In this document: one piece after another, positions 34,644 through 44,984 of the stretch
How the letters are laid out: each line of letters begins with the position of its first letter
Position numbering within the stretch: the first letter of the stretch is position 1
Origin: Diaporthe sp. PMI_573
Taxonomy: Eukaryota > Ascomycota > Sordariomycetes > Diaporthales > Diaporthaceae
NCBI GenBank assembly: GCA_021399435.1
Contig: JAJTUP010000004.1
Coordinates: forward strand, 682,001-746,000
Length of the DNA: 64,000 bases
Reading direction: 5' to 3'
Made by a program: the position numbers and the translations under genes
Notes under the pieces: generated by a model
What the model was told of the DNA's origin: nothing
The model's database searches: none
The model's input: only the letters and a program-made list of their open reading frames with translations

Positions 34644-35044
34644 GATTTGGAATAACAAGATGGGGATTTGCCAGCTTTGGGAACAAGCATCAAATGAGAT
34701 TACATCTGGGAGTCAGTGGTAGGGTTGAGGGACAATCTGGAACCTTGATTTGTTTGAAAATTACATATATTCGCGAAATTCACAGCTTTGTACTTAAGTT
34801 CACTTTTGAATGCCGACACCGGTTGCGGCCATTATTGTCAATGAGGTGGGGCGAACAAAGGGTATATTTGAGTTATGCCGCGCGCTACTGAAAGCACATA
34901 CATATGCAACCATCATCTCCATAAAATATGTCCTCCCTACCCTTTCGCTAATTATGTGTACACAAGCAATTATATGTGAAATAATTACGTACTTAAGTAC
35001 TTACCTTCTATGGTGAGGGTAACGTCACCTTCGAGCTCTGTAGA
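34644..35044. other. Intergenic region
   Basis: About 400 bases, moderately AT-rich, between the Pro-rich protein and kinase B. No feature is recognised. Confidence 0.6.
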
Positions 35045-36127
35045 CTACACCATAGGCGAGTAACCGTCCTCGCTGTCAGTATCATCCGAGGCAGAGTCTG
35101 GAACAATCGGTCGGTGGTATGTCTGAGTACTCGTGCTGACGATTGTCAACTTTCCAGTAGATGGGTTGATGCTCACCTGACCTATATGCCAAGGTCCGTG
35201 AATGTCTCGCGCCTTTCGAGCCTCTTCCCACGTGTCGTAAAGAAGTGGAGAAGGAATGCTACGAGATTCGCCGGTAAACTTGAAAGGCAACATGTCTGGT
35301 GGACTTGGAGTGTCAGTAGGTGCAGCAGAGAGGAGTTCAAGGAGACGTGTCAGGTCGGGCAATTGCGTGGCTGGTCCACGGGCTAGTCTGAGGAGTTCTG
35401 GCTCAACTACCGCTTCCAGATATTGCCCGAGTCCGCTCTGGAAGTCATAGTTAGTTCCAGCGCACAGAAGAGTTTGGGTATGCAGCCCGACCTGACGTAT
35501 GTCGGCGATTAGGCCGAATCTGTTACCGGCTCTTATACTACCGCATGTTGACCGTCCAAAATCGCCCAAAAAGAAACGAGGCCCTCCAGAAGCGTTCTGT
35601 TCCCAGTGCAGGAAAATATTTCCACGATGTAGGTCTCCATGCATGACAAAGTAGGGCTTCATCGAGTACATGAAATGCAAAGCTTGAATTACATCTCGAA
35701 TCATGGTCAAGATCAGAGATGGTGGAGGTGCGATGTCTCTGGTTTCGCAGGCCTGCCAAAATTCACTCAAGGTTCCGCCATTGTAGAACTTGAAATACCT
35801 GACACGATGGTAAAGTAACTCCCGCCCTCCTCGCCGTTGTGGTGCTGGTTTGTCGTCTGCTGAGTATAGATGGGAGACATTGGGCTGCAAACCACGTTGG
35901 CGAGCCTGCGACTGTACTTGGAACAAGATTCTTTCAGGGTCTTCCTCCTGTTTCTCCAACTCATCGAAAAGTCGCTTGTCAACTTTGCGGACGACCAACT
36001 CACCTGTTTGCACCTGAAGAACGAGCTGCGCGGTCGCATAAAGTCCAGATCCTAGGATTTTAATAAACAGGTACTGGTCTTCTCCGTCCATAAAGACGTG
36101 GCCAAACTTCATCTCGATGGACTCCAT
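35045..36127 (-). CDS. Kinase-like protein, paralogue B
   Basis: A single-exon minus-strand gene of 360 residues starting MESIEMKFGHVFMDGEDQY, which matches kinase A from its residue 103. Features: Gly loop LGSGLYATAQ (25-34), Lys48 in VVRKVDK, KFYNGGTLSEF in the hinge region, catalytic loop HGDLHRGN (Asp165, Asn170) and GDFG (Asp189). The C-terminus carries the shared block GPWHIGQVSINPSTGK and ends in an acidic tail (DDTDSEDGYSP). All catalytic residues are present, so activity is plausible. Relative to kinase A the two share order and spacing of motifs but are clearly diverged, so the duplication is not recent. Partner and substrate are unknown. Confidence 0.85.
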   Translation of the reverse strand: MESIEMKFGHVFMDGEDQYLFIKILGSGLYATAQLVLQVQTGELVVRKVDKRLFDELEKQEEDPERILFQVQSQARQRGLQPNVSHLYSADDKPAPQRRGGRELLYHRVRYFKFYNGGTLSEFWQACETRDIAPPPSLILTMIRDVIQALHFMYSMKPYFVMHGDLHRGNIFLHWEQNASGGPRFFLGDFGRSTCGSIRAGNRFGLIADIRQVGLHTQTLLCAGTNYDFQSGLGQYLEAVVEPELLRLARGPATQLPDLTRLLELLSAAPTDTPSPPDMLPFKFTGESRSIPSPLLYDTWEEARKARDIHGPWHIGQVSINPSTGKLTIVSTSTQTYHRPIVPDSASDDTDSEDGYSPMV

Positions 36128-36696
36128 GGTTGGGCAGGTATTCGTTGTGGCCTACTGTGCGACGTGGTGTGGTTGGGTGGTGATCTGCTCGTAGCCAATC
36201 AACAGCCCTCGAGCAAAATGTGCTTGAATACTCAGTGCCGGGAAATGCCCAAAGTTGCAGAGCAGTGAAGCATATATAAGCCTTCAATTGATCGTATAAA
36301 CGTACAGAGCCATTGTTACAAGCATTGTTACAGAATAGCGGTATATAGAGACAAGGTAATGAGGTGATTGTGCGAGTCTGGGAGACAAGACAATACAGCA
36401 TCTGGTTGACGAACAAAGACCCATTGGTGCAGCTCGTTCCTCAGAGAAAGGATATGCGTCCCCTAGGGTGATGTCAAGGTAAATATTGAGTAAGTGATAA
36501 TGTTAAAGACTGGCTGCACTGATCAATATGGGCTAGATTCCGTAGAAGCCCCGTCACCAAATCCCTGAAAACATGCACAGCGATCAGAAGGTGGAAGAAT
36601 AGATATTACAGAGTGTGCTGAAAGTGCAGGGCGTGTTCAAAACTTCGTTCAATATCCCGTGGGTACATTTGACCCTCGATGTATGCACGATAAATC
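36128..36696. other. Intergenic region
   Basis: About 570 bases upstream of kinase B and downstream of the methyltransferase. No feature is recognised. Confidence 0.6.
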
Positions 36697-37676
36697 TCAA
36701 GCACCCATATCTTTGTATTCAAATCGAAGAAGCTTGAGATTATTTTTCCACCCGGGCAGAAACACACCCATCATCCTCGTCATAGTCCCTCCGAAAATTG
36801 GCGGATGCTCCTCCATGAAGTCGTACCAGTGTAGGCATCCCTTCAATATCAATTTTGAATGCACAGGTTCAATTTCTTTCCTGGGGTCGGCCACGCCCCA
36901 CTGGAACTTCGACCCGCTCGTCCGCAGAAACTTGATCGAGCCTGATAGCCGTGCAACGATGGGGCTGACATGGTCCGTTACGATCTCGCCGCGGCTGAAG
37001 TAGCTGGCAATGTCGTGGAGGACTCTCTTCCCCTCGGTGGCTGTAAGAAAAGGGAACAAGCCTTCTGCTACTACCAGTGTCGGCCTGTCGTTGGGCAGGT
37101 CTTTCAACCAGCCCGGTGTTGTAACTTGGAGCGCTCGAAGCATGTAGTCCCCAGGTGGACGCGGGACCAGGCGAGCCCGTGCTTCGACAACACAAGGCTG
37201 GTCGACATCAATCCATCGGACGTTGGCGCTTGTTCTTAAACGTAGGAATCTGCAGTCAAGACCGCAGCCCAGATGCAGTACTGTGATAGGTTCATCTATG
37301 TGTGCATTTATGAATTCCTGGAATAAGACGCGGACTCAGCTTTCTTGCGTCAAGGCGGTGAAAGATGCGTAGTGGCAATATCACTTAATCAGGGATGGAG
37401 TCATACCTGGCACCAATTGTCTATATGCTTAGTCCTGTTCATAACGTATTCGATAAAGCGGTCGTCTCTGATGAAGTGACCCTCGTTCAAATCGATTTCG
37501 CATCTGTCCAATATTCCTTGGGAATAGGGGTCACCAAGTACAGGATCTGGGAGTTGGGCATCCATTGATCTGAAGAAGACCATAGCTATCACTGTCTTTT
37601 CAGCGCCAGTAAGGCTTAGTCTGACTTTTGAGAACTCGGTCGTGTCGTTTGACCCTTCGGGGCCCCTGATTCCCAT
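36697..37676 (-). CDS. LCMT/TcmP-type O-methyltransferase
   Basis: Minus-strand exons 37407-37676 and 36697-37317 (89-bp intron) give 296 residues from ATG 37676. An open frame continues upstream without a convincing ATG, so a further 5' exon is possible. The leucine carboxyl methyltransferase/TcmP-like family is recognised from DPVLGDPYSQGILDRCEID near the N-terminus, the RTKHIDNWCQEFI segment at the join, and TVLHLGCGLDCRFLR, the AdoMet-binding motif I. WIDVDQP and VVAEGLFPFLT follow at the spacing expected for the family. Members methylate carboxyl or phenolic oxygens, including polyketides. No cluster partner is adjacent; it is the fourth of five minus-strand genes. Confidence 0.85.
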
Positions 37677-38490
37677 TGGCTTGACCCAAAGCTTGACATC
37701 CGGATCATTGTACTGGAATGGTGGTGAGCACGTAAAGGCATCAAAAACGGTTGTTGAGATAGACTTGAAGACCAAATAAGCATCATGCTTGAATTGAATG
37801 GAATTTGGCGGAACTTTTGTGAGTTCAACTCGGGGGCAATTGAACGCAGTCAAGAGGATCTGCTGTGGAGCACATACCTGCCCAGGCGCATCTTTAGGTG
37901 CCTCGGCTTCCTCATGGGTAATTCACCGCCAACGAGATGAAATCATTTTTAGATTCTTGCAGGTGCTTGGGAAATTTGTATCCCTATCTCGCGGGAATCT
38001 CCCGATTTGGGAAGTTTGCTCGTGAGAAGGAGCCGGTCCTTGACGGAAAATGCTTGTCAGACCCGATTTTTCTGTCACATATCTCAACGTACAGATCACA
38101 TTTGCAATGGTTGTATGCACATCAGCAACGTTGGTCGAATAATTATCTGGAAGCCTAGATCGGCCCGGTCCGCTGCGCGTCCTCAAGCGAACCTGGCGCC
38201 GTAGCCGAGTGATGGGCTTCTCAGCCGGACTTTTAAGATGGAGACTACACCGCCATCACGGATCCAAATCTGCACCTCGTTTCTTGGCTGACCCGCCAGT
38301 GAACCATGTTCACCTCCGTAGTCCATTAGCAACCTAGCCACAAGTCCGAGGTGCTATGCTCAATAGACACTCTTTTCAACATTCAATCGAATATCTCGTA
38401 GAATCATTTCTATCACTACGTAAATCCATTGAGAAATAATGCCTCTGAATATAGATGATGGTGACCTCAATCAGCAAACACGGAAGAACA
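37677..38490. other. Intergenic region
   Basis: About 810 bases. The left 180 bases are open in frame with the methyltransferase and may include a missed 5' exon. The rest shows no gene. Confidence 0.5.
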
Positions 38491-39255
38491 TCAATTCTTC
38501 ACTTGATCCACCTTTTCCATGGGCCAGTTCGCCACCATGCACCATGTTGGCACACCTTCTATATCTTTCTCGCTCAATCCACCTTCTGCCTTCATTCTCT
38601 CAGTCGGAAAGCTCCTCAGGACTTTGACGACCCGAAACCCAAAGTAACCGTAAACGTCTCTTGCCCTCGGATTACCCGCCACCAGCCATAGAGGCTCCCC
38701 GTTTCTTCGTGCCTTGGCTATGAATGGTTCGAGCACGGCCCTGACAGCCCCTTTGTCAACCCGATCAGGGTCCCTCGCCATAAGACTCAAATTCCAATAT
38801 TTCTGCAGGTCCCCAAAGACTTCCCGCCTGACTTGCTCATATTCTCTCAGGAACTTCGCAAAAATCGGCCTCGCTTGAGAAATCTCCTTGAGCTCTTCCT
38901 TGGTGTGGTCAGGCGGGATGCTCTCGGGCGGTTCCCAGCACGCCACGGCGGCGAAACCCGCGGCCTCGACGATGAATGCACCTGCAGCGATTTTGGTTCT
39001 GGTGCGTGCTATACAGGCTTCGTACAGCTGTGAGACTGTAACCGGGACCGTTGGCCCGGTCTTCTCGTGCTGGAAGAGGGTATTTAAACGGTCATGGAGG
39101 ACAGCACGCGCAGAGATTTCTGAGATGCGGTGCTGGTACTCAGGAGAGGTGCTTATTGTTATAGGCAAGTAATTATTCGGTGTGGGAATGCGATCCTTCG
39201 ATGATGGCGGTCCGGGAACAGATATACTTGGGCCATTGAGGGTTGTTGCTTCCAT
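38491..39255 (-). CDS. GNAT-family N-acetyltransferase
   Basis: A single-exon minus-strand gene of 254 residues. The fungal GNAT pattern is visible as AGAFIVEAAGFAAVACWEPP (strands with the central core), then SLMARDPDRVDKGAVRAVLEPFI, which contains the pyrophosphate-binding loop region in the variant form of this fungal subgroup, and EPLWLVAGNPRARDVYGYFGF, the C-terminal strand and helix. It should transfer acetyl from acetyl-CoA to an unknown amine. No signal peptide is present, so it is cytosolic. It is the last of the minus-strand run from 30.7 to 39.3 kb. Confidence 0.85.
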   Translation of the reverse strand: MEATTLNGPSISVPGPPSSKDRIPTPNNYLPITISTSPEYQHRISEISARAVLHDRLNTLFQHEKTGPTVPVTVSQLYEACIARTRTKIAAGAFIVEAAGFAAVACWEPPESIPPDHTKEELKEISQARPIFAKFLREYEQVRREVFGDLQKYWNLSLMARDPDRVDKGAVRAVLEPFIAKARRNGEPLWLVAGNPRARDVYGYFGFRVVKVLRSFPTERMKAEGGLSEKDIEGVPTWCMVANWPMEKVDQVKN

Positions 39256-40003
39256 GTCAGCCGTCCCTTTCTTCTATTTGTCTGATAATCGAATAGAATG
39301 ACAATGTTGTATTGCACTTTCACTGTACAATCCAAGATGGGTAGTCGATCTTTTCCCACGACGAGGCGGGGCAGGATCATTTATTGCCTCCTTGAGTTAC
39401 CTGACTAAGCCTCGGCATGCGTGCTTCGATGGACGCGTTCGCGCAGGAGGGATTGACTCATTTTCTGGGAACTCTGAATCCATGAGCTAGACCTAAATAG
39501 GGAGCGTACCAACAAGGGTTGATGGTAACACATTTTCACTTACTTCTTCCACAAACAGCCGGTCTTGACAGCGGCAGATACCACATAATCAAAAGCAAAC
39601 ACCCGGCATCATGCACAAAGCCCCTCCCTGTCCACTGAAGTCGCCACCAGGACCTTGAACTATGGAGGTCGGTTCGATCGACATATATCGTTAGTTCCAG
39701 CCTCTCCTTGCCTCCACCGCATCTTAAGGGTATGCGGAAGGTCCTTGGAAAAAAGAAAAGCTCGGAGGTGTTGACTTAGGCTGTTCGGATAAGTGTAGAA
39801 ATGACACGTGCTATCCTCATACTGCCCTTGCAACTAGCTACATTTCTAGACGACTGCAATGTGCTAAGAATCCCTAATGCTCAAAGACTGAGCGAAACAC
39901 CTTTCCGTGGCTATGCTCCTCGTACCAAAGCGGCTCGCTTCTTCTTCCTCTGCTGGAGAAAAGACAGCTACATACTTGCGCGGCGATCTAGAAATTCATA
40001 ATC

Positions 40004-40102
40004 ATTGCTGTCTGGCACCGCACTTGTCGCCACCTCGTCTGTCCCGATCGCTCATCTCATATGAATCTCCATACACAAGTTAGCAGTCATCACTAGCACT
40101 TT
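40004..40102 (-). pseudogene. Decayed partial copy of the DUF300 gene 3' end
   Basis: This stretch matches 43470-43580 in the same orientation over about 99 bases, with one 8-base gap. I count 12 differences, all transitions, and 11 of them put A or T in this copy where the gene has G or C. It covers the stop codon and last codons of the DUF300 gene. Directional C:G-to-T:A decay points to RIP or methyl-cytosine deamination of a duplicate. Confidence 0.75.
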
Positions 40103-40440
40103 TAATTACAATATTAAGAAATGTAAGCAAGTTTTAGGTACCATTTCCAATACGTAAGCCCGTGAAGAAAAATATACCCAGAACCAGCTACATTAACAGG
40201 CTAGAAATACCTTTACACCGCTTATTTTATACTACATCTATCATTTAGGTATAGTTAGTAAAACAGAGCAACTTGTAATAACTTATATTAATAGTAATTA
40301 TAGAGAAAAGTAAAATTGCCATACTACCTAAAGTGAAGACAGAGGAACTTTACATCCGTTGTCTCACAAGCTTCCCGTTTTTATAATCCGTTTTTAATAT
40401 CATGTATTGTACTTCTTATTTTCTGCTGCACTTAAATAGG
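40103..40440. repeat. AT-rich block next to the decayed gene copy
   Basis: Base composition falls sharply to A/T with TAATTA and TTTATA runs directly after the decayed copy. It is probably part of the same mutated duplication or of an adjoining dead element. No coding remnant is readable. Confidence 0.45.
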
Positions 40441-41052
40441 AATGCGGAAAAATCTGTGCATTGGGTATGACATGGTGTGTTTCCTCTTTCTGTGGTTGCC
40501 TGCTTGTCTCACCTCGCCTCGCCTTGCCTGAGTGGCGAGATGCGGGGAACTTTCAACCCGGGCACCTCTCGGAAAGGAGGGGCACTTGCAGTGGCTGCTG
40601 CAGTGCTGCCTTCAGTGACGCTAAAACAAAAGTGAAAAGGGCCAAATTGGGTGAACACGATCACATAACCACGACAAGGCAACCAAGCTCGGGCAAATGC
40701 AAAGTTCCTTGCCTCAAGATCGAGTCACTGAGCAACAAAGGTCTTTTCTGCATACTGAAGGGAGGGGGGATCTTGTCGGGGCGTGGGATTCAATTCGTGC
40801 TCGAGCCCGATCACACACCAATAAACCTGTGCGCCCAAGCAAAGTTCCCCCTGCGGCTGAACTTTCGTCTCCCCCAAAGTTCTTCGGCCTCGCGCGTCTT
40901 GCCGCTGATCAGACATCTCCAACCAGGCAGAAAAACACTTCAACAGTATCGACAGCAAGTTGCATTTGCCTCCTATTTAATGGGCTTCTCTCGACCTCCA
41001 GCTGCCGAAATTTCATCAGACCATCCCACACAAGCTCATTACACCTCATAGC

Positions 41053-41102
41053 CACCCACAATCATCCACAGTCACCCACAATCAACCACGATCAACCACA
41101 AT
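41053..41102 (+). repeat. Five 10-bp tandem units in a 5' leader
   Basis: Five units of CAMCCACRAT type run from 41053 to 41102, ending 14 bases before the ATG of the glyoxalase-like gene. They would lie in its 5' UTR. Confidence 0.8.
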
Positions 41103-41116
41103 CAAACGACTGCACC

Positions 41117-42037
41117 ATGACTTCCACACAGCAAGATCACATCGTTCTTCTTGTTGATAACCATTTCTTTGAAAACCTTCCCTCCTGGGTCACCGACAAC
41201 TTCACCGTCACCCCTGGAGGCTACCACGATGGCCAGCCATCTCGCAACAAGTTGGTAATCTTCGCTGATGGTACCTATCTGGAGTTCTTCAACTGGTACG
41301 ACACGCCACCGTCTCTGGACAATGAGAATCTGCCGATGAGATTCTGGGGGCCCAAAAACCCGGGACTGATCGACTTTGCAATCACCGACACAACTCACTC
41401 CGCCGAAGAATCGGTGGCGACGGTCAACGAACGATTGTCCGATGGCCCCGAGAAAGATGCCGGACTGGGTGTCAGGTTCGGCAAGCCGATTGCCGGGTCA
41501 CGCAAGAAAGCCGACGGTGTGGAGATCAAATGGAAGGTCACACGACCAGAGTTCTCGAACGCGGACAAGACGCCCGGTCAGGAACTCTTTGCCAACGGCA
41601 GAATTGATGTCCCATTCTTCTGCCATGATGATACCCCGCGAACCGATAGGGTCCCAAGTAATGATGAGAAGAAGACGACGCATCCTTGCGGTGCCACAGG
41701 CATCGCGTCCTGCGAGGTCCTCGTGCCCAAGCACCTGCAGACCGAGTATGCCCGGGTCTACTCCAAGATCCTCGGCTCCAAGCTTGAGCCCGCCGCTGGT
41801 CAGAACTCGCATACCCTCGACATTGGTGTGCCACAGGGATCTGCTCGTTCCGCGGTGGTGGTGCGTGCTGCGGAGACTGAACAAGACATCAAGCGCATGC
41901 AAGAGAGGGGGATTGGCTTCTCTGATCTTGTCATAGCCACCAAGTCCGATGGCCCCGGGGATGAGAAGAGACACCCATTGGGCTCCACAGGAATCGAGTC
42001 CACGATCTGGCTGGAGACGTCAAAGGGGAATCAGTAA
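41117..42037 (+). CDS. Glyoxalase-like domain protein
   Basis: A single-exon gene of 306 residues. DHIVLLVDNHFFENLPSW opens the first half-domain in the manner of Glyoxalase_3/VOC-like fungal proteins, with TVTPGGYHDGQPSRNKLVIF and GTYLEFFNWYD following the usual order of a metal-binding VOC strand pair (His and Glu). The second half repeats the pattern: HPCGATGIASCEVLVP, then LDIGVPQGSARSAVVV, and HPLGSTGIESTIWLE at the end. The two HPxGxTGI segments look like an internal duplication. The reaction is not known; family members are isomerases or dioxygenase-like. It is probably cytosolic. The ATG at 41117 follows a CT- and CA-rich leader. Confidence 0.82.
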   Translation: MTSTQQDHIVLLVDNHFFENLPSWVTDNFTVTPGGYHDGQPSRNKLVIFADGTYLEFFNWYDTPPSLDNENLPMRFWGPKNPGLIDFAITDTTHSAEESVATVNERLSDGPEKDAGLGVRFGKPIAGSRKKADGVEIKWKVTRPEFSNADKTPGQELFANGRIDVPFFCHDDTPRTDRVPSNDEKKTTHPCGATGIASCEVLVPKHLQTEYARVYSKILGSKLEPAAGQNSHTLDIGVPQGSARSAVVVRAAETEQDIKRMQERGIGFSDLVIATKSDGPGDEKRHPLGSTGIESTIWLETSKGNQ

Positions 42038-43493
42038 ATTATTCGCGCGCATTGTGTTAGGGCCAGGGGAAGTGAATTGACTCTGGGTTTCCCGGCCCTG
42101 AAGCTTTTGGGCTGCTGATCAGAGACATGGAGGAGGCTGTTTCAGTGCTAATTGCGAGAATCAAGAGAACTCGGACTTGCCGTCCAATATATCCAGGCTG
42201 ACAAGCTGGGTATATTAAAATCATGATCATTGTGAGTAGATAACTTTGGTAGCCGTTCTTGAGTCTTCAATTCAAGTATTAGGTCTGAGTATCTTGACAC
42301 CGTCGCGTCTACCGACTTTTACCGTCAACACACCTACTATTGCGTAGTGAGACTCATTGACACTATCACTGCTGGCATATAGCTTACAAGCCACTACAAG
42401 GTTTGTCAAGGGTGAGTATACGAAATGTATTCTGACAAGAATATAATAAATACTTCAATATAATTCTATGCTCTGCGGCTTATCTTTCTATTCAGTATAT
42501 CTCTAGGACGTCGGCGTGTAGTTGGCCATCTGCTATGCCCTCTTTGCTTTAGGCTGGCGTAGCCTGAGCCTGGAGGCCAGCCCCTGCTTATGTGTTTGGT
42601 CGGAGTACTAAGTGACAATCCCGCTTTTTCACAATTCTCAGAATAAATGAAAACGTATCCTGGGCTGCTGGCTGTGTCTTTCGCGAGGCTTTTAGGAGCA
42701 ATGCATTGACGCTACCCAACTATTCATTTGGTCTAAACTTCAAGCATCATATTCATGAATTTCTAGGCATTATTGTTAAAGTAATAGCATATCCCTCATT
42801 AGTTTTGGCTATCACTGGGCCTAACTGATAAAATTATATTGCTGCCTGGAGTAAATCTGAGACGGCTTGCCTACTGCTAGCAAAGCAAGTGCCCCGGCCA
42901 AAAGACCAGAATTTCTAATCCATATTAGAATTCTATAGTAGTATATAAGCTCCATACCATCACAACCCCCCCCCCCTAAGGCCTTCTAGAGCTTCTAGAC
43001 AGTCGTTAATCTTCCCTGTGGGACTGGTCATACCCCTGTCCTGTCGCAACTATGTATAGATACTGGTCACAACTTTTTTTGCAACCAGGTACCCGGTCAC
43101 CCATCCCCCTCCCCATACCAGTCACCACACAGTGTGTGCCACCCACACAGACACCGCATACCAGTATCGCATCGCATCACTTTCAAATATCGTGGCTATC
43201 TCTGGCATGAATTTAATGGCAGGGAACAAGCACGTGTGTAATTCTCCTTTCCAACTAGGAGACTGGGACATTACACTAGACTTGAGTGTAATATTTGCGT
43301 AAAAGTATGAACCAAATTGGGAATAAAATCTAGGCAGCTGGTGACTGCTAGCTGTGGTGGGCCGGAGGGACGCTGCAAGGCGGAGATAATCCCAACACGC
43401 ATGAAGGTGCCCAGCTCGCCACTGCGGCCCCGTGTGCCCCTCAGGAGATACAGTGCGCACGTCTGCCTGATTGCTGTCTGGCACCTGGGCACC
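42038..43493. other. Intergenic region
   Basis: About 1.45 kb, moderately AT-rich in the middle, with a C run near 42966-42977. A short inverted repeat around GAATTTCTAATCC/ATTAGAATTC lies near 42910. No gene is seen. Confidence 0.5.
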
Positions 43494-44984
43494 TCACTTG
43501 TCGCCGCCTCGTCTGTCCCGATCGCTCATCTCATACGAGTCTCCGCACATAAGTTGGCGGTCATCGCTAGCGCCTTCAATCAGAGTTGGTCGCCGCAAAG
43601 GAGCGCCTGACTTGAAGATAGATGCCGCGGCGCTGATGATCTCCATCGGATTAAGCATGCCAACCCACGCGTGGACGCCAAGAAAACCTCCCTGGTAATG
43701 TTGGTCTTGACGGCTCCCATTTTCGGGATCCACCTGCTTGTCGATGATGTACGGTGTGACGCTGTATGCGTAATGGAAGAAAATGGAGAACCCCACCATG
43801 ATGATGCAGTTCAACGTGGCGTGTGCGCCAACAACCACGTCGGCTTCGCTCATCGTGCTGTCTGGCTCGAGCGGTGATGGGTCGAGTCCCTCGACTATAT
43901 TGAAGATAATCTGGGAATCTTTTATTAGGGGCGGTATCTATGCCATATCGCGAACAAGATCGAACTTGGCGTGGACCACGGATCGCGAATGAATCAATAC
44001 TCACATTCATTACTATGTTCAGCCCTACCAGCATCTTGAATGCAAATAGCTTGGGCATTGGCCTGTGATCCCGCAGTTTGTCGGCAAGGACATGGCAGAA
44101 TCTCAAACAGGCCACGATGGCCGAAACAGTGGATACAAGATGAATGACAGTGAGCTATATTGAGTTCTCTCTCGTCAGCCTGTGGCTTTCGGCCGAGGAT
44201 ATCATGGTAGCCAGCATGAATTTCTCGAGTCTGCAATTCGGAACTTGGAATGAGGCCATGTGTTGCGATATCAATAGATACCTATGTACAATGTGCACGA
44301 TCTGCCGATGGGCTGGGACGGACACTCACCCATATATGCGCGAACTGGGGCTTGTTGTGGTCTGCGCAGTAGAGGTTGATACTAGGTATCTGGGTGATGT
44401 CGGTGACAATAGCGATCCCGAACTCGACAGGCCAAAACTGGAAAACAAAGAAACGCATCTTCTTGTACCACGACTGGCCGTCTCGTGGTGGCTTCTTGGA
44501 TCTCCACGCAGGAACTTTCAGATCACCGAAGTACGCCTCTCGCTCGTGGCTGTACGGGCTGACGAACTCGAGCATCAGGAGAAAGAAGTTGCCAATTGCT
44601 AAGGCCTGCATCACTTCGGCCCAGGGGTGTATATAGAAGTAAGACTCGGGAACAAGTATGCCAATCAGCATGATAGTCGTAGTCACAGGTAGAAGGGCGC
44701 TGATGCGTAATATTTTGAGCTGCTCGTTGGGCTTTGAGAAGTGTGTCGCATGCCGGTACATGAGGGTTAGAATGGAAAGGATAGTGAAGGCACTCGTGCA
44801 GCTGCCGATGATGATGCACAGCTCATGAAAGGTGTAATCTCCAACGATGGGGTCGGTCGGCGCTGTAGCACATGTCCTGTAAGCATTCCGAGTCTCGACG
44901 CAGCCGCCCGGCACATGGAAACGCAATAGCAGCATGAATGGGGGGAAACGCTTACTCTGCTTCATGGGATTGGGTACTGGGCAT
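43494..44984 (-). CDS. TMEM184/DUF300 (organic solute transporter alpha-like) membrane protein
   Basis: Proposed minus-strand exons are 44956-44984, 44330-44876, 44005-44154 and 43494-43910, giving 380 residues. An alternative start at 45049 reads through the 79-bp first intron in a different frame; I prefer the spliced form because it has GTAAGC/ACAG ends and starts at ATG with MPSTQSHEAETC. Visible membrane segments include FHELCIIIGSCTSAFTILSI, LLPVTTTIMLIGILVP, VMQALAIGNFFLLMLEFV, FFVFQFWPVEFGIAIVT, LTVIHLVSTVSAIVACL and the segment around NCIIMVGFSIFFHYAYS. HATHFSKPNEQLKILRI is typical of the family. The intron at 44155-44329 (175 bp) is the longest here and could be spliced in other ways. 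The product should be a multi-span endomembrane or plasma-membrane protein; transport substrate unknown. Confidence 0.85.

Larger units (their letters stand above)
39256..41116. other. Intergenic region with decayed gene fragment and AT-rich block
   Basis: About 1.9 kb. It holds a decayed copy of the DUF300 gene end (40004-40102), an AT-rich block to about 40440, and a 10-bp repeat in the leader of the glyoxalase-like gene. An open frame at 40461-41051 has no recognisable feature. Confidence 0.6.

Noticed and set aside
38200..38290. tRNA-like stretch with GCCGAGTGATGG and CGGACTTTTAA
   Set aside because: It recalls a tRNA D-arm and a Lys anticodon arm, but no T-arm (GTTCRA loop) or closing acceptor stem follows at the right distance.
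40461..41051. 196-codon frame upstream of the glyoxalase-like gene
   Set aside because: It covers the promoter and leader of that gene, lacks a family match and ends inside the 10-bp leader repeat.
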